From: Exobacillus caeni
GTDB lineage: Bacteria; Bacillota; Bacilli; Bacillales; Guptibacillaceae
Assembly (NCBI RefSeq): GCF_005747095.1
Contig: NZ_SWLG01000004.1
Span: 124,001 to 188,000 of the forward strand
Direction: 5' to 3'
Length of the DNA: 64,000 bases
Shown: positions 16,547 to 25,095 of the stretch, piece by piece
How the letters are laid out: each line of letters begins with the position of its first letter
How positions within the stretch are numbered: position 1 is the first letter of the stretch
Notes under the pieces: generated by a model
Database searches by the model: none
The model's input: only the letters and a program-made list of their open reading frames with translations
Told to the model about the DNA's origin: nothing
Translations under genes and position numbers: made by a program

Positions 16547-17191
16547 GTGATAGTGTTATGGAATAGACGGCTGATAAAGCGAGAAGTAAACCGGTACTTT
16601 TTTTTGCTGGGAGGAGCTGTCCTGCAGGGACTGGCGATGTCCTTGTTTTTGTTTCCGCATGGGATCCCATCCGGTGGGGCGGCAGGAACTGCTATTCTTT
16701 TGAACCATTGGTTTCATCTTTCGCTTGGATTTTCACTATGGCTCGTTAACTTCTTACTTCTGGTTCTTGCCATAAATAGCTTTGGGTACGGATGGACAAT
16801 GAGAACAATGTTTTCCGTTACGATCACTTCATATACGGTGAATGTGATTGGCAAGACAATGTACATGCCCCATGTATCTTTATGGATTGACTTAATAGTT
16901 GGAGGACTAGTCTTTGGATTAGGTGTAGGACTATTGATCAGAAACGGAGCATCAAGCGGAGGGATGGTGATCCCGGCTCTTGTAATCGCATCGTATAGAA
17001 GATGTCCCCCGGGAAAGGCAATGTTCTGGATTAATTTAATTATTTTTATTTTGACAGCTTCTGTAGTAAATATGTCGGTCGTGGTGTATGCAGTTTTATG
17101 CCAGTGGCTTTCGACAAAGGTCATTGACTTTGTTTATCGATTCCAACTAAAACAGCCACTCGCTTTATCGGTGGGATGGAGGAAAAGGTAA
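16547..17191 (+). CDS. YitT-family membrane protein without the C-terminal DUF2179 domain
   Basis: This is an integral membrane protein of the YitT/YczE-like family with about five to six helices. The family stretches GIPSGGAAGTAILLNHW and RNGASSGGMVIPALVI are visible. Full-length YitT proteins carry a cytoplasmic DUF2179 domain and are about 280 residues; this one is 214 and ends shortly after the last helix. GTG 16547 lies downstream of GGAG. It sits just after the sulfolactate operon but behind a terminator, so a link to sulfolactate or sulfite export is speculation. Function unknown in the family. Confidence 0.8.
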   Translation: MIVLWNRRLIKREVNRYFFLLGGAVLQGLAMSLFLFPHGIPSGGAAGTAILLNHWFHLSLGFSLWLVNFLLLVLAINSFGYGWTMRTMFSVTITSYTVNVIGKTMYMPHVSLWIDLIVGGLVFGLGVGLLIRNGASSGGMVIPALVIASYRRCPPGKAMFWINLIIFILTASVVNMSVVVYAVLCQWLSTKVIDFVYRFQLKQPLALSVGWRKR

Positions 17192-17212
17192 GAAGGATAG
17201 GTTATCCTTCTT
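17190..17212. terminator. Bidirectional hairpin between convergent genes
   Basis: AAGAAGGATA and TATCCTTCTT pair perfectly around GGT. The hairpin contains the stop codons of both flanking genes. The T-tracts are short, so strength is uncertain. Confidence 0.55.
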
Positions 17213-17486
17213 GCCCCTCTTCCTGGCTGATATCCAGCTTCTTTCCGCCGACTGTTAAATAAGAAAATACATCGAGCTCCGGTTTGGTTTTAGACAGCCC
17301 CTTAATATACGGTAAAACCAAATCTTTAAAGTCTTCACTCACATTTTCTTCTACCTGGCCGTAAGCGTACATTTTTTTCTCATCAAAGATAAATGCGCAA
17401 TATCCTACTGCTTTGCCATTTTGATCAATAATATTTAATACCTGGGACTCCGGCTGTAAAAGTTCCGGTGAAAAGTAAATTTGCAT
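17202..17486 (-). CDS. Conserved-looking 94-residue protein, unknown function
   Basis: ATG 17486 has AGGAGGT nine bases upstream. The protein is soluble and mixed alpha/beta, with a pattern of beta strands (QVLNIIDQNGKAVGYCAFIF), an acidic middle and the C-terminus QEEGQEG. No domain is recognised. The start and composition are those of a real gene. It lies convergent to the YitT-like gene with only 10 bp between stops, and 49 bp upstream of the start is the end of the MFS gene on the same strand, so the two may be co-transcribed. Confidence 0.7.
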   Translation of the reverse strand: MQIYFSPELLQPESQVLNIIDQNGKAVGYCAFIFDEKKMYAYGQVEENVSEDFKDLVLPYIKGLSKTKPELDVFSYLTVGGKKLDISQEEGQEG

Positions 17487-17534
17487 CGTGTTTACCTCCT
17501 GGAGATCGTCATCTTAAAATATTTCGTTGTTGAA

Positions 17535-18797
17535 CTATTTAAGCTGCAGCTTCGAGAACAAAGTATCTCCAAGCTTGGCTTCTTTTCCTTCGCTTCCTTC
17601 TTTTTTAACATGGATAAGAAGAACAGAGAGAAGTGCTACAAACAGTGTTAATCCTGCTGTAGAGAGAAACATGCCTGCCCTTGACCATCCCATCAGAAAA
17701 CCGTAGATAGGAGGGCCGATCGCTACACCAAGAAAACGGACAGACCCATAAAGAGATGTAACGAATCCGCGTTTTTCTTTTCCTACTGAACCTGTAATAA
17801 AACTGTTAATACAAGGAAGGACAAGCCCGGTTCCGATACTGCTGAAAACCAGAACAGAAATAAATGGCACCAGCTTCTGGAAAAACACAAGCGTTGCAAA
17901 TGAACTTGTCATTAATAACAGGCCGATAACAATCAATGTCTTCATCAGATACTGGTTTTTCTTGATTTTAGCTCCTGTTATATAGGAGGTGGTTGTCATG
18001 AATAAAAGAGGAATCGCAAGGACCAGCCCTTTCATGACACCGTCTATGTTATATTGCTTTTCAAGGACATCCGACAGGTAAAATAGAATGCCAAATAACG
18101 TAAACAAGCAAGTCGAACCTGCCAGATATGCAGTAAACAGCCATCTTCCTTCATGTTTAAATACAGTGAATAATCCTTTGACGTATTTTTTTAGCGTTGG
18201 AGGCTCTTCCTTTTTCTTTTTTTCTTTGACAAAAAACAAGGTGAGCAGAACTGAAACAATAACAAAAGCTGGAAAAGCAAAAAATGCGGCATACCAGAAC
18301 AATAGTGCCAATAATGAACCGATAATGGGGGAAATTACTTTTCCGAACCCGTTGGATGCTTCTACGAGTCCGAGAACTTTACTCTGATCCCCGCCTTTAA
18401 ATAGGTCACCCGTCAGAGCCATAGCGATCGGAGCGGTTCCTGCAGCACCGATTCCCTGTAAGACCCTTCCTGCGATAATCCAAAAATAGGCTTTGGCAAA
18501 CCATGCAGCTGCCATTCCGGCAAGTAAACCGCCTGATCCATAAAGTATAAGAGCGGGAATAATAATCGCTTTTCTTGAAAAACGATCAGATAAATAACCT
18601 AGTATCGGAATTGAAACTGCTGCCGCAATGGAAAATACTGTGATCACAAGGCTTACCTGGAATTGCGAAATATTTAATTCAGATTTCATTTTTGGTAAAA
18701 TCGGAATCAGCATCGAGTTCCCGAGTACAAGGATCAAGGGGATTGAACTGATCGCCGTGATGGATAGTCCTGTTGGTTTTTGAGCTGACAACGGCAA
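17535..18797 (-). CDS. MFS drug/metabolite exporter (DHA1 type)
   Basis: This is a twelve-helix major facilitator. MFS motif A is in loop 2-3 ([14 protein letters not shown]), and the antiporter-type motif C region ([10 protein letters not shown]-like turns) points to export. At 420 residues it is normal for DHA1 exporters such as B. subtilis YitG, which it resembles in layout. TTG 18797 follows AGGAG with a 6-bp gap. The substrate cannot be inferred. A hydrophilic, Lys/Glu-rich central loop separates the two six-helix halves. Confidence 0.88.
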   Translation of the reverse strand: MPLSAQKPTGLSITAISSIPLILVLGNSMLIPILPKMKSELNISQFQVSLVITVFSIAAAVSIPILGYLSDRFSRKAIIIPALILYGSGGLLAGMAAAWFAKAYFWIIAGRVLQGIGAAGTAPIAMALTGDLFKGGDQSKVLGLVEASNGFGKVISPIIGSLLALLFWYAAFFAFPAFVIVSVLLTLFFVKEKKKKEEPPTLKKYVKGLFTVFKHEGRWLFTAYLAGSTCLFTLFGILFYLSDVLEKQYNIDGVMKGLVLAIPLLFMTTTSYITGAKIKKNQYLMKTLIVIGLLLMTSSFATLVFFQKLVPFISVLVFSSIGTGLVLPCINSFITGSVGKEKRGFVTSLYGSVRFLGVAIGPPIYGFLMGWSRAGMFLSTAGLTLFVALLSVLLIHVKKEGSEGKEAKLGDTLFSKLQLK

Positions 18798-18877
18798 TTA
18801 CAACTCCTTTTAAAAGAAAAAATTAAACGCTTGAATAGTATTTCTTATTTAGCCTGAACTATTCTTTTTGTATTTTT

Positions 18878-18906
18878 GAAAAAAAAGAAACCCGGCTGGC
18901 CGGGTT
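18878..18906 (-). terminator. Terminator of the TrkA-C gene
   Basis: AACCCGGC and GCCGGGTT pair perfectly around TG. On the minus strand a run of T residues follows (AAAAAAAA at 18878-18885 on the plus strand). Confidence 0.85.
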
Positions 18907-18913
18907 CGAAAGG

Positions 18914-19639
18914 TTAATTAGAATCAAAGCTAATGGGTATATCAATATTTTTTCTTTCTTTATACCGTTTCAAATCTTCATCAAATACTTTTTTTATATC
19001 GTATTTGTTCCCGTAAAGAAATAATTTGTCTCCTTCGGAAATTTTTGTCAAGTATCGTTCTTTTCTTATAACAACATCTCCTCTTTTAATAAATAAGAAA
19101 TTAATATCTTCATCGGCTACTAACACATCTTTTATTGTTTTGTTTAATAAATCAGAATCACTGTATACTTCAAGATCGATTAAAACATCACTATCCCTGA
19201 CTAAAAGGACTTCATCGATAGGCAGATCCTGTAGGACGTATTTTTCGTATTCTCGTTCTTGAATCCTGTTACTGATGTTTTTTTGTATGACAGGTGTTTT
19301 TAACAGAAGTAAAATGATAACAAGAGCAATTGTGATATAAATGGATTTCATTGTATAAAAGTTATCAGCCAGGAGAGTGCTGATGCTGGAGATGATGACA
19401 GCAAGTGAAAATAATCCAAACAGTATTAGAAAAGCACCGATATGCCTCCTAACAGGATGGCTTGAAACGGTTTCAGCCTCTTTTGTCGTATATCCTGTTC
19501 TGGTAATGATGGAGATCGCCTGGAACCTTGCTACATCCTTTTCGAGTCCCGTCAAAATAAAAAGAACGACCGAAATCTCAATTACAAGGAAAACAATGAC
19601 ACAATATATTAAAATAAAAAGGTATCCGATAAGTACCAC
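18914..19639 (-). CDS. Membrane protein with C-terminal TrkA-C (RCK_C) domain
   Basis: This protein has three N-terminal membrane helices (about residues 4-28, 66-90 and 97-113) and a cytoplasmic TrkA-C domain (about 140-225, with VYSDSDLLNKTIKDVLV and ISEGDKLFLYGNK). TrkA-C domains sense ligands, in several Firmicute proteins c-di-AMP, and gate ion transport. There is no pore-forming domain, so it is more likely a sensor or regulatory subunit than a channel. The best start is GTG 19639, which abuts its GAGG motif unusually closely; the 5' end is therefore uncertain. It is monocistronic. Confidence 0.75.
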   Translation of the reverse strand: MVLIGYLFILIYCVIVFLVIEISVVLFILTGLEKDVARFQAISIITRTGYTTKEAETVSSHPVRRHIGAFLILFGLFSLAVIISSISTLLADNFYTMKSIYITIALVIILLLLKTPVIQKNISNRIQEREYEKYVLQDLPIDEVLLVRDSDVLIDLEVYSDSDLLNKTIKDVLVADEDINFLFIKRGDVVIRKERYLTKISEGDKLFLYGNKYDIKKVFDEDLKRYKERKNIDIPISFDSN

Positions 19640-19777
19640 CTCAGTCGTGTGAATAAAATACTATTCAAAATACTTCCCTTTCTTGAAAAAAATAAAACAG
19701 TGGGTTTTGGTTCTAATTGGTGATAAGACAAGTACAAATAGTAAAGAATGAGAAGAGAGGACAAGGGGGACAGTTAT

Positions 19778-21067
19778 GTGAAGAAACGGTTTTCAATCTG
19801 GTTTGGGGTCCTTTTTGTTATTTATACACTTTTAATTGGCTGGTATTTGTTCTTTGGTGCAAATACGGAGCTTCCAAATGTGTATAAAGGAACATCGGCA
19901 GACCCTGCAACATTTATGAATGCAAGGCAGCTAGAACTAAGCCATGAGTTTTCTAGAATTAAATCGTTGATCTACTTTGTCTCGATTCCATTAGAATGGG
20001 GCATATATTTGTTTGTGCTGTATTTTGGCCTTTCGAGAGTGTTCCGAAACTGGAGCAAAGGGATATCAAGATTTTCTTTTGTACAAATCGCCATCTATGT
20101 CATCCTGCTAATGTGCATTAATTTAATCCTGACCTTTCCGTTGGATTATATTAACTATCAAGTATCCCAGGCCTATGAAATCTCCACCCAGTCTTTTTCA
20201 AGCTGGATGAAGGATTTGTTTATCAGCTTCTGGGTCAGCAACCTGTTTATGATTCTTACAGTGTTTGTCATTTATTTTTTCATGAACCGGAAGCCGAAAA
20301 AATGGTGGCTGTACGCCTGGCTGCTCTCCGTTCCTTTTACGGTATTTATGATGTTTATTCAGCCGGTAGTGATCGACCCGCTTTACAATGATTTTTACCG
20401 TCTTGAAGACAAACAGCTAGAAGAAAAAATATTATCTATGGCTTCAAGAGCCGATATCCCGGCAGAACGGGTCTTCGAAGTAGATATGTCTGAAAAAACG
20501 AATGCTCTAAACGCGTATGTTACAGGGATCGGTTCCAATCTCAGAATAGTGTTGTGGGATACAACATTAAACACACTGGAAGACGACGAGATATTGTTTG
20601 TAATGGCACATGAGATGGGGCACTTTGTGATGCATCACCTTTACTTTAATTTGTTTGCCTCGATTTTCCTTAGCTTAATAGGCCTGTATATAGGGGCAAA
20701 GCTGCTGAAATGGGCAGTAGCCAGATACGGGGAAAAATGGGGGGTAAGCGGTATTAACGATATCGCATCGCTTCCGGTACTTCTGCTAATCTTCTCTTTG
20801 CTTTCCTTTTTAGTTGGGCCGATTGAAAATGCGGTATCGCGAAGTGCGGAGAACGACTCGGATGTATATGCGATTGAAATGACAGAGGATCCGGAGGCCG
20901 CAATCGGAGCGTTTCAGGAACTTACGATCAACGGACTGAGTGAGGTCAACCCTCCAGGCCTGGTCAAGTTCTTCCGCTATGGGCATCCAACAATGCTGGA
21001 ACGGATTCACCTCTTAGAATCTTACATGCCGAAAGAAAAGGAAAAAATGAAAGCTCCTTCTAATTGA
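19778..21067 (+). CDS. M48-family (Ste24-like) membrane metalloprotease
   Basis: This is an integral membrane zinc protease of the CAAX-protease type, similar in size and layout to B. subtilis YhfN. The zinc motif HEMGHFVMHH (HExxH) is near residue 285, and the third ligand lies in the downstream acidic region SRSAENDSDVYAIEM. Several helices precede and follow the catalytic core. GTG 19778 has AAGGGGGA at a good distance; the ATG at 19748 lacks one. Bacteria do not prenylate CAAX proteins, so the substrate is probably a membrane or secreted peptide. A strong terminator follows. Confidence 0.88.
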   Translation: MKKRFSIWFGVLFVIYTLLIGWYLFFGANTELPNVYKGTSADPATFMNARQLELSHEFSRIKSLIYFVSIPLEWGIYLFVLYFGLSRVFRNWSKGISRFSFVQIAIYVILLMCINLILTFPLDYINYQVSQAYEISTQSFSSWMKDLFISFWVSNLFMILTVFVIYFFMNRKPKKWWLYAWLLSVPFTVFMMFIQPVVIDPLYNDFYRLEDKQLEEKILSMASRADIPAERVFEVDMSEKTNALNAYVTGIGSNLRIVLWDTTLNTLEDDEILFVMAHEMGHFVMHHLYFNLFASIFLSLIGLYIGAKLLKWAVARYGEKWGVSGINDIASLPVLLLIFSLLSFLVGPIENAVSRSAENDSDVYAIEMTEDPEAAIGAFQELTINGLSEVNPPGLVKFFRYGHPTMLERIHLLESYMPKEKEKMKAPSN

Positions 21068-21084
21068 ACGCACTAACGGAATGA

Positions 21085-21120
21085 AAAAGAATGGCGTGAC
21101 TTATGGCGCCATTCTTTTCT
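21085..21120 (+). terminator. Terminator after the M48 protease gene
   Basis: AAAAGAATGGCG pairs with CGCCATTCTTTT around a 10-nt loop, with TTTTCTT after the stem. Confidence 0.85.
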
Positions 21121-21129
21121 TATGAAGTC

Positions 21130-21335
21130 CCAATTATTGAGGACACTGGTTCCGTTATTTTGTGAAAAAACACACCTTTTCAAGATTATAGGACATAGGA
21201 TCTCTTATATAGGTTAATTGGAAGCATTTTGATTAGATTTTCATGAAATAAGTGATCTGATGTCCTAAAAGGATCTAAAAAGTAGCTGATATGGATAAAT
21301 AGCGGACTGAGTGTCCTTTTTGCCTTCTCCATAAA
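21130..21335. repeat. Dispersed palindromic repeat (TTCCGTTAT family), copy 1
   Basis: This non-coding stretch shares short blocks with 47590-47765 and 54884-54944: GAGGACACTGGTTCCGTTAT, TTATAGGACATAGGAT, GATCTGATGTCCT and ATAGCGGACTGAGTGTCC. Each block is a variant of 'tAACGGAnC..ATG.CCT' or its complement. It has no ORF and no target duplication that I can see. Confidence 0.5.
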
Positions 21336-21372
21336 GTACAGATTGCCTCTTCGATCACAGTGTTCGTTACTG

Positions 21373-21729
21373 CTAATCGATCTCCTTCATCATTGGAGAA
21401 GGGACGATGTCTTCGCCTTCCAGTACGATCACCGTCATTCCTTCTTCTGATCCGCTTGTATGCGTTTCTCCTTTAATCCAGAAAGCTGCCTGCCCCTGTT
21501 CTATAGGAATCCTTTTGCCGTTCTCGCCAGCCACCCAGCCGCTTCCTGATACAACGAGAAACAGCTGGTTTACTACAGCATCATGCTCCCCTACGATATT
21601 TTGTTCCTGAATATGCATGCAGCCAGCATGAAAGCCAGTTTCCCCCTTTGTTAGAGGTGTCATGTGAAAGTTTGAATTATACTGGGAAATATGCCTTGCG
21701 GTGTCTAAAGTAAACTCAAAAAGTTTAAT
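21373..21729 (-). CDS. Small cupin-domain protein, probable ATT start
   Basis: This is a single-domain cupin. The barrel runs through GEHDAVVNQLFLVVSGSG and IPIEQGQAAFWIKGETH; it is probably a sugar- or metabolite-binding protein. The first ATG is at 21663 but has no ribosome binding site. The frame continues upstream, reading KLFEFTLDTARHISQYNSNF, which looks like the usual N-terminus of this family. The only in-frame candidate with a Shine-Dalgarno (GGGAG ten bases upstream) is ATT at 21729. A GTG lies in the wrong frame just upstream, so a small indel is an alternative. Without the extension the first beta strand would be lost. Confidence 0.7.
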   Translation of the reverse strand: MKLFEFTLDTARHISQYNSNFHMTPLTKGETGFHAGCMHIQEQNIVGEHDAVVNQLFLVVSGSGWVAGENGKRIPIEQGQAAFWIKGETHTSGSEEGMTVIVLEGEDIVPSPMMKEID

Positions 21730-21843
21730 GAGATCTTCACTCCCTTAGAATTTATCTTTTACCAATTCGCTGGAACATTCCTAAATTCCTTGTAAAAGGA
21801 TTGCAATGAGATAAACTATTAGATGAAATGGAGGGGGATTGGA

Positions 21844-22233
21844 TTGAATCAAGAAATGGAAAATATTTTAAATGCGGGTATGACTGGAACGCCTGAAACA
21901 AAACCTGCTGAACGCATCGTTTTTTTGTCTTCTATCAGAGAACGGGTAAAAATTGCATTGACCTACAACCAGGTATTAACAAAAGACTTGTACGAGGAAG
22001 CGGCCAGGGCAATAGAGCGGAATAAGAACTGCCATCTCTATTTGAACGGAGACCTACCTTATGAAGCAATGTCAAAGTACATAAAAAAGGCTAACAAATC
22101 AGGTGTTTCGTTTACGATTGTAAACAGGGGAGACAAAACGAGCCCTCTTGGCCTTGTTCTGGCAAGCGATACAGCGATTGACGAACCGAATATCTTTGTG
22201 GAGGATGCCCGTTTTAAAAGGGAAATGAGCTAA
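21844..22233 (+). CDS. YueI-family protein (DUF1694)
   Basis: This is a cytoplasmic protein of about 129 residues. The family pattern is clear: N-terminal GMTGTPETKPAERIVFLSS, a middle RERVKIALTYNQV, and C-terminal LGLVLASDTAID. Function is unknown in the family. The first ATG (21823) lies before the ribosome binding site GGAGGGGG, so TTG 21844 (MNQEMENIL) is the likely start. It is followed 58 bp later by an MFS gene on the same strand. Confidence 0.85.
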   Translation: MNQEMENILNAGMTGTPETKPAERIVFLSSIRERVKIALTYNQVLTKDLYEEAARAIERNKNCHLYLNGDLPYEAMSKYIKKANKSGVSFTIVNRGDKTSPLGLVLASDTAIDEPNIFVEDARFKREMS

Positions 22234-22291
22234 GGATTCACACTACAGGTCCTTATGATGCATACCTATGTATCAAAGGGCGGGATGAATA

Positions 22292-23455
22292 GTGGATAGG
22301 GAAGTAAAAGCAACAAGTAAAAAGATTACGTTTATGGTGCCATTGCTTTTCTTTTTCTCAGCGTTGCTGATTGTTTCGAACGTTTATTTACTATTACCGA
22401 TCACAGCTCATGTTGCCGATTATTTTGGGACTTCTATTGAAAAAGCGGCATGGGGAAGCGGTGCTTTTTCGCTTTGTTATGCGTTTGGGCTCTTATTTTT
22501 TGGTGCCCTTTCAGATAGGTTCAATAAAAAGAAGATTATTTGGTTTGGTATGGGAGCTACAGCTGTTATCACTTATTTGACGGGAGAAGCGGGAAACGTT
22601 TATTTATTTTTGCTGGCACGGGGAATACAGGGCTTTTTTGCCGCTTCGTTCGCACCTGCAGCAAACGCCTATGTTTTTGAAGTTATCCCGAAACAAAAGC
22701 AAACGATGGTTTTATCCTTAATCAATATAGCTTTCCTGTTGTCGGGAGTTTTTGGGCAGTTAGTAGCTTCCTGGATAACAGTGCGATACGGATGGACAAC
22801 TGTGTTTATCCCTTTAGCCGTATGTTATGTTATTTTGTTTATCGCGATATCGTTCGGTATTCCTTCAGAACGAGCAACAACACAACTAAGAAAGAGCAAC
22901 TCGTTTAAGTTTGTAAGAAAACCGATTGTATTGTACTGCTATGGGATTACCTTTTCTTTGTTGTTCTCATTCGTAGGAATGTATGGGTCGGTTGGAGATC
23001 ATCTCGTGGCAAACTTTTATCTTTCTCCAAATGGTATTATCCTGTTTCGTTCAATCGGAATTATCGGGATGGCAGCTGCCCTCTTTACAGGTACCTTGTT
23101 AAATCGATTCGGTCCTTATATCGTTCTTACCTCCAGTCTTATTGTTGCTATAAGTGGTGTTATAGCAATGTTGTTCCTTTATAGTTTCTATTTGCTTGCA
23201 GCTGCCTCAGTCATCTATGTTTCTGGCATCTCGGTCACAATTCCATCTATTGTTACCCTTATCGGCAAACATAGTCCTGGCGAAAGAGGAAAAGCCTTGT
23301 CGATATATGCTTTCATTTTATTATCGGGAGCGAGTACTGCTTCTGTATTAGCGGCAATGTTGTCTTTTCAAACCCTTATTTTAGTAATAATTGCAATGTT
23401 GTCTATTGCTGTAATTCTTTCTTGTTTTGTTAAAAATGCAGCAGCAGCCCAGTAA
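22292..23455 (+). CDS. MFS transporter
   Basis: This is a twelve-helix major facilitator of 387 residues, with loop 2-3 motif GALSDRFNKKKI and a long hydrophobic N-terminal half (LPITAHVADYFGTS is a common DHA1/arabinose-efflux start). It is probably a drug or sugar efflux carrier. GTG 22292 is the likely start; GGGCGGGA upstream is a modest ribosome binding site. The 5' neighbour is yueI-like and the 3' neighbour a thioredoxin-like gene with no obvious shared role. Confidence 0.85.
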   Translation: MDREVKATSKKITFMVPLLFFFSALLIVSNVYLLLPITAHVADYFGTSIEKAAWGSGAFSLCYAFGLLFFGALSDRFNKKKIIWFGMGATAVITYLTGEAGNVYLFLLARGIQGFFAASFAPAANAYVFEVIPKQKQTMVLSLINIAFLLSGVFGQLVASWITVRYGWTTVFIPLAVCYVILFIAISFGIPSERATTQLRKSNSFKFVRKPIVLYCYGITFSLLFSFVGMYGSVGDHLVANFYLSPNGIILFRSIGIIGMAAALFTGTLLNRFGPYIVLTSSLIVAISGVIAMLFLYSFYLLAAASVIYVSGISVTIPSIVTLIGKHSPGERGKALSIYAFILLSGASTASVLAAMLSFQTLILVIIAMLSIAVILSCFVKNAAAAQ

Positions 23456-23512
23456 CTTCCCATGATAAAATAAGAGCATGTTTAGATCAAGTTGTTTGGT
23501 GAGGGGTTATAA

Positions 23513-24028
23513 ATGAAAAAGATCATCGTACTATTACTTGCAGCTGCTCTAGCATGGGGGATATACAGTGCTTTTTTCCAGGAAAGGGCAGTAGGGATTG
23601 AAGAAGGGAACATTGCTCCTGATTTTTCTCTTACTACTTTATCTGGTGAAAAAGCATCTCTGTCAGATTTTAAAGGGAAGCCTGTATTGTTAAACTTTTG
23701 GGCAACCTGGTGTCCGCCCTGCAAAAAAGAAATGCCCGATATGCAGAAATTTTATGAAAAACATGGCAGTGAAGCAGCGATTGTTTCTGTGAATATGACG
23801 AAGTTTGAACTTCCGGACCGAAGAGAGAAAGTGAAAGATTTTGTAGAGGATTATCAGCTTACTTTTCCTGTTTTACTGGATTTGAAAGGAGAAGTAGGGG
23901 AGAAAACCTACAACGTAATAACGATGCCTACAACTTTTCTTATTGATTCAGAAGGGGTTATAAAAGAAAAAGTCATTGGACCAATGACTTATAAAAAAAT
24001 GGAAGAAAGCATTGACCGTCTCGATTAA
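23513..24028 (+). CDS. Membrane-anchored TlpA/ResA-like thiol-disulfide oxidoreductase
   Basis: This is an extracytoplasmic thioredoxin-fold protein. An uncleaved N-terminal anchor (MKKIIVLLLAAALAWGIYSA) is followed by the AhpC/TSA-Redoxin domain with the active site FWATWCPPCKKEM. The cis-proline loop MPTTFLID is present. At 171 residues it is typical of ResA, StoA or YneN proteins, which reduce cytochrome c or spore-envelope disulfides. There is no ccdA or cytochrome gene nearby, so the partner is unknown. Start ATG 23513 has GAGGGG upstream. Confidence 0.9.
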   Translation: MKKIIVLLLAAALAWGIYSAFFQERAVGIEEGNIAPDFSLTTLSGEKASLSDFKGKPVLLNFWATWCPPCKKEMPDMQKFYEKHGSEAAIVSVNMTKFELPDRREKVKDFVEDYQLTFPVLLDLKGEVGEKTYNVITMPTTFLIDSEGVIKEKVIGPMTYKKMEESIDRLD

Positions 24029-24204
24029 AGAGCATGACTCAATTTCAAAAGTACAGACCTCCAGAAGATTCAATATGGATCGAAACATGATTTTAGGAAT
24101 GTCTGGTTTTGGATGTGCCAGCTCTTTTTTTGTTAGCCAAGTTACAGAAACTGCTGCAGGATTGCTATAAAGCTTTTAGCCTTTGCATCCTTCCTCCTGT
24201 GATG

Positions 24205-24235
24205 AAGGAGCACTCTTATTTCGTGCTCCTTTTTA
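24205..24235 (+). terminator. Terminator in the 24.03-24.36 kb gap
   Basis: AAGGAGCAC pairs with GTGCTCCTT around a 9-nt loop, followed by TTTT. It lies 177 bp after the thioredoxin-like gene. The 24029-24204 stretch before it has no ORF with a ribosome binding site. Confidence 0.8.
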
Positions 24236-24357
24236 CCTGTATTGTTCTCTTTTAAGGGAAAGTTACAAGAAATTCCCGTAATTTTATTAAAGTTTCTGTT
24301 ACAAAATTGTTATTAACGGGTAATAAACTACTATACCAAAAATGAGGAGGAGAAGGG

Positions 24358-24537
24358 ATGCACGTTAATCGAACAGGAATCTATAAGAATGTCCTTGAAC
24401 GTCGGTGGGAGTACTGGGTTGTGGAGTCTGAAAAGATTAAGATTATGGTTTCCTGGATTAGCTGGAATACTTCTCAAAACGAACTGGAAAAATGGAAAAA
24501 AAGGCATCTTCTTGAAGATGTATCGTACACCGCCTGA
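24358..24537 (+). CDS. 59-residue Trp-rich protein, unknown function
   Basis: ATG 24358 follows GAGGAGGAGAAGGG, a very strong ribosome binding site. The protein contains five tryptophans, many in pairs with aromatic or basic residues (RRWEYWVVE, SWISWNTS, EKWKKRH), and is basic overall. There is no signal peptide or long hydrophobic helix. A perfect terminator overlaps the last codons. No family is recognised. The start, own terminator and upstream terminator make an independent small gene convincing. Confidence 0.7.
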   Translation: MHVNRTGIYKNVLERRWEYWVVESEKIKIMVSWISWNTSQNELEKWKKRHLLEDVSYTA

Positions 24538-24557
24538 AACAACCGTTTCAGGTTTTT
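24533..24557 (+). terminator. Terminator overlapping the small gene's stop codon
   Basis: CCTGAAAC pairs with GTTTCAGG around AACC, followed by TTTTT. Confidence 0.88.
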
Positions 24558-24849
24558 CGCGCTATTAGAAAGTATAAATTGCAGCAAAACGTCTTTCGAT
24601 GAAGCTACTAGTTTTAAGACAAGAGTATAAAGAAAATTAGCTCATTTAGTTTTGCCTTCAGGCTACACTCGACGAGTTTGTTTATGCTCAAAGACTGAGA
24701 GCCTGATGATGCCGGGGATTATTGGTTTTGCAAAGGATCGATTTGAAGATAAAAAATAATGGAATAGAAAAGGGGCTTGAATCAAAACAAGTATCAGACA
24801 CCTTCAGTTCATCAGCCAGGAAAATTTGTGCAGATCATAAACGGAGGGA
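24558..24849. other. Non-coding stretch upstream of an orphan terminator
   Basis: No convincing ORF on either strand. A 61-codon frame from TTG 24777 runs through the downstream terminator hairpin and is probably not translated. Because a plus-strand terminator follows without a coding gene, a small RNA could be encoded here; no conserved structure is recognised. Confidence 0.35.
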
Positions 24850-24885
24850 GGCAGACACTTAAGAGTCTGCCCCTTATTATTTTTG
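24850..24885 (+). terminator. Orphan plus-strand terminator
   Basis: GGCAGAC (24850-24856) pairs with GTCTGCC (24865-24871) around a self-complementary loop, followed by TTATTATTTTT. The 3' part lies inside the end of the minus-strand gene at 24877. Confidence 0.65.
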
Positions 24886-25017
24886 AGTTTTTTTTGAAGT
24901 GCTTTTATCATAGGACTTTTCCTCATTTAAAACAGGAACATGCTTGCTTTTTCTGTAAGTAGCCGAACTAAGGTTGTTGTTCCGGGAAGCTTCCTCATTC
25001 CATTGTGATTTATCCAT
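24877..25017 (-). CDS. 46-residue hydrophilic protein, unknown function
   Basis: ATG 25017 follows AAAGGGGATAAAC. The peptide is Ser/Lys/Asn-rich and basic (begins MDKSQWNEEASRNNN), with no hydrophobic segment. It resembles small spore or stress peptides only in composition. The longer frame from 25059 lacks a ribosome binding site. It lies 78 bp downstream of the Cys-rich gene on the same strand. Confidence 0.55.
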   Translation of the reverse strand: MDKSQWNEEASRNNNLSSATYRKSKHVPVLNEEKSYDKSTSKKTQK

Positions 25018-25095
25018 GTTTATCCCCTTTCTCAGAGTTTTCATAGATAATTTGTTCACTTCTCTTATGATCTATACACCTTTCGGGAAGGGGAT

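Noticed and set aside
24777-24962. 61-codon frame starting TTG 24777
   Set aside because: It runs through a terminator hairpin and into antisense of a real gene; no further support.
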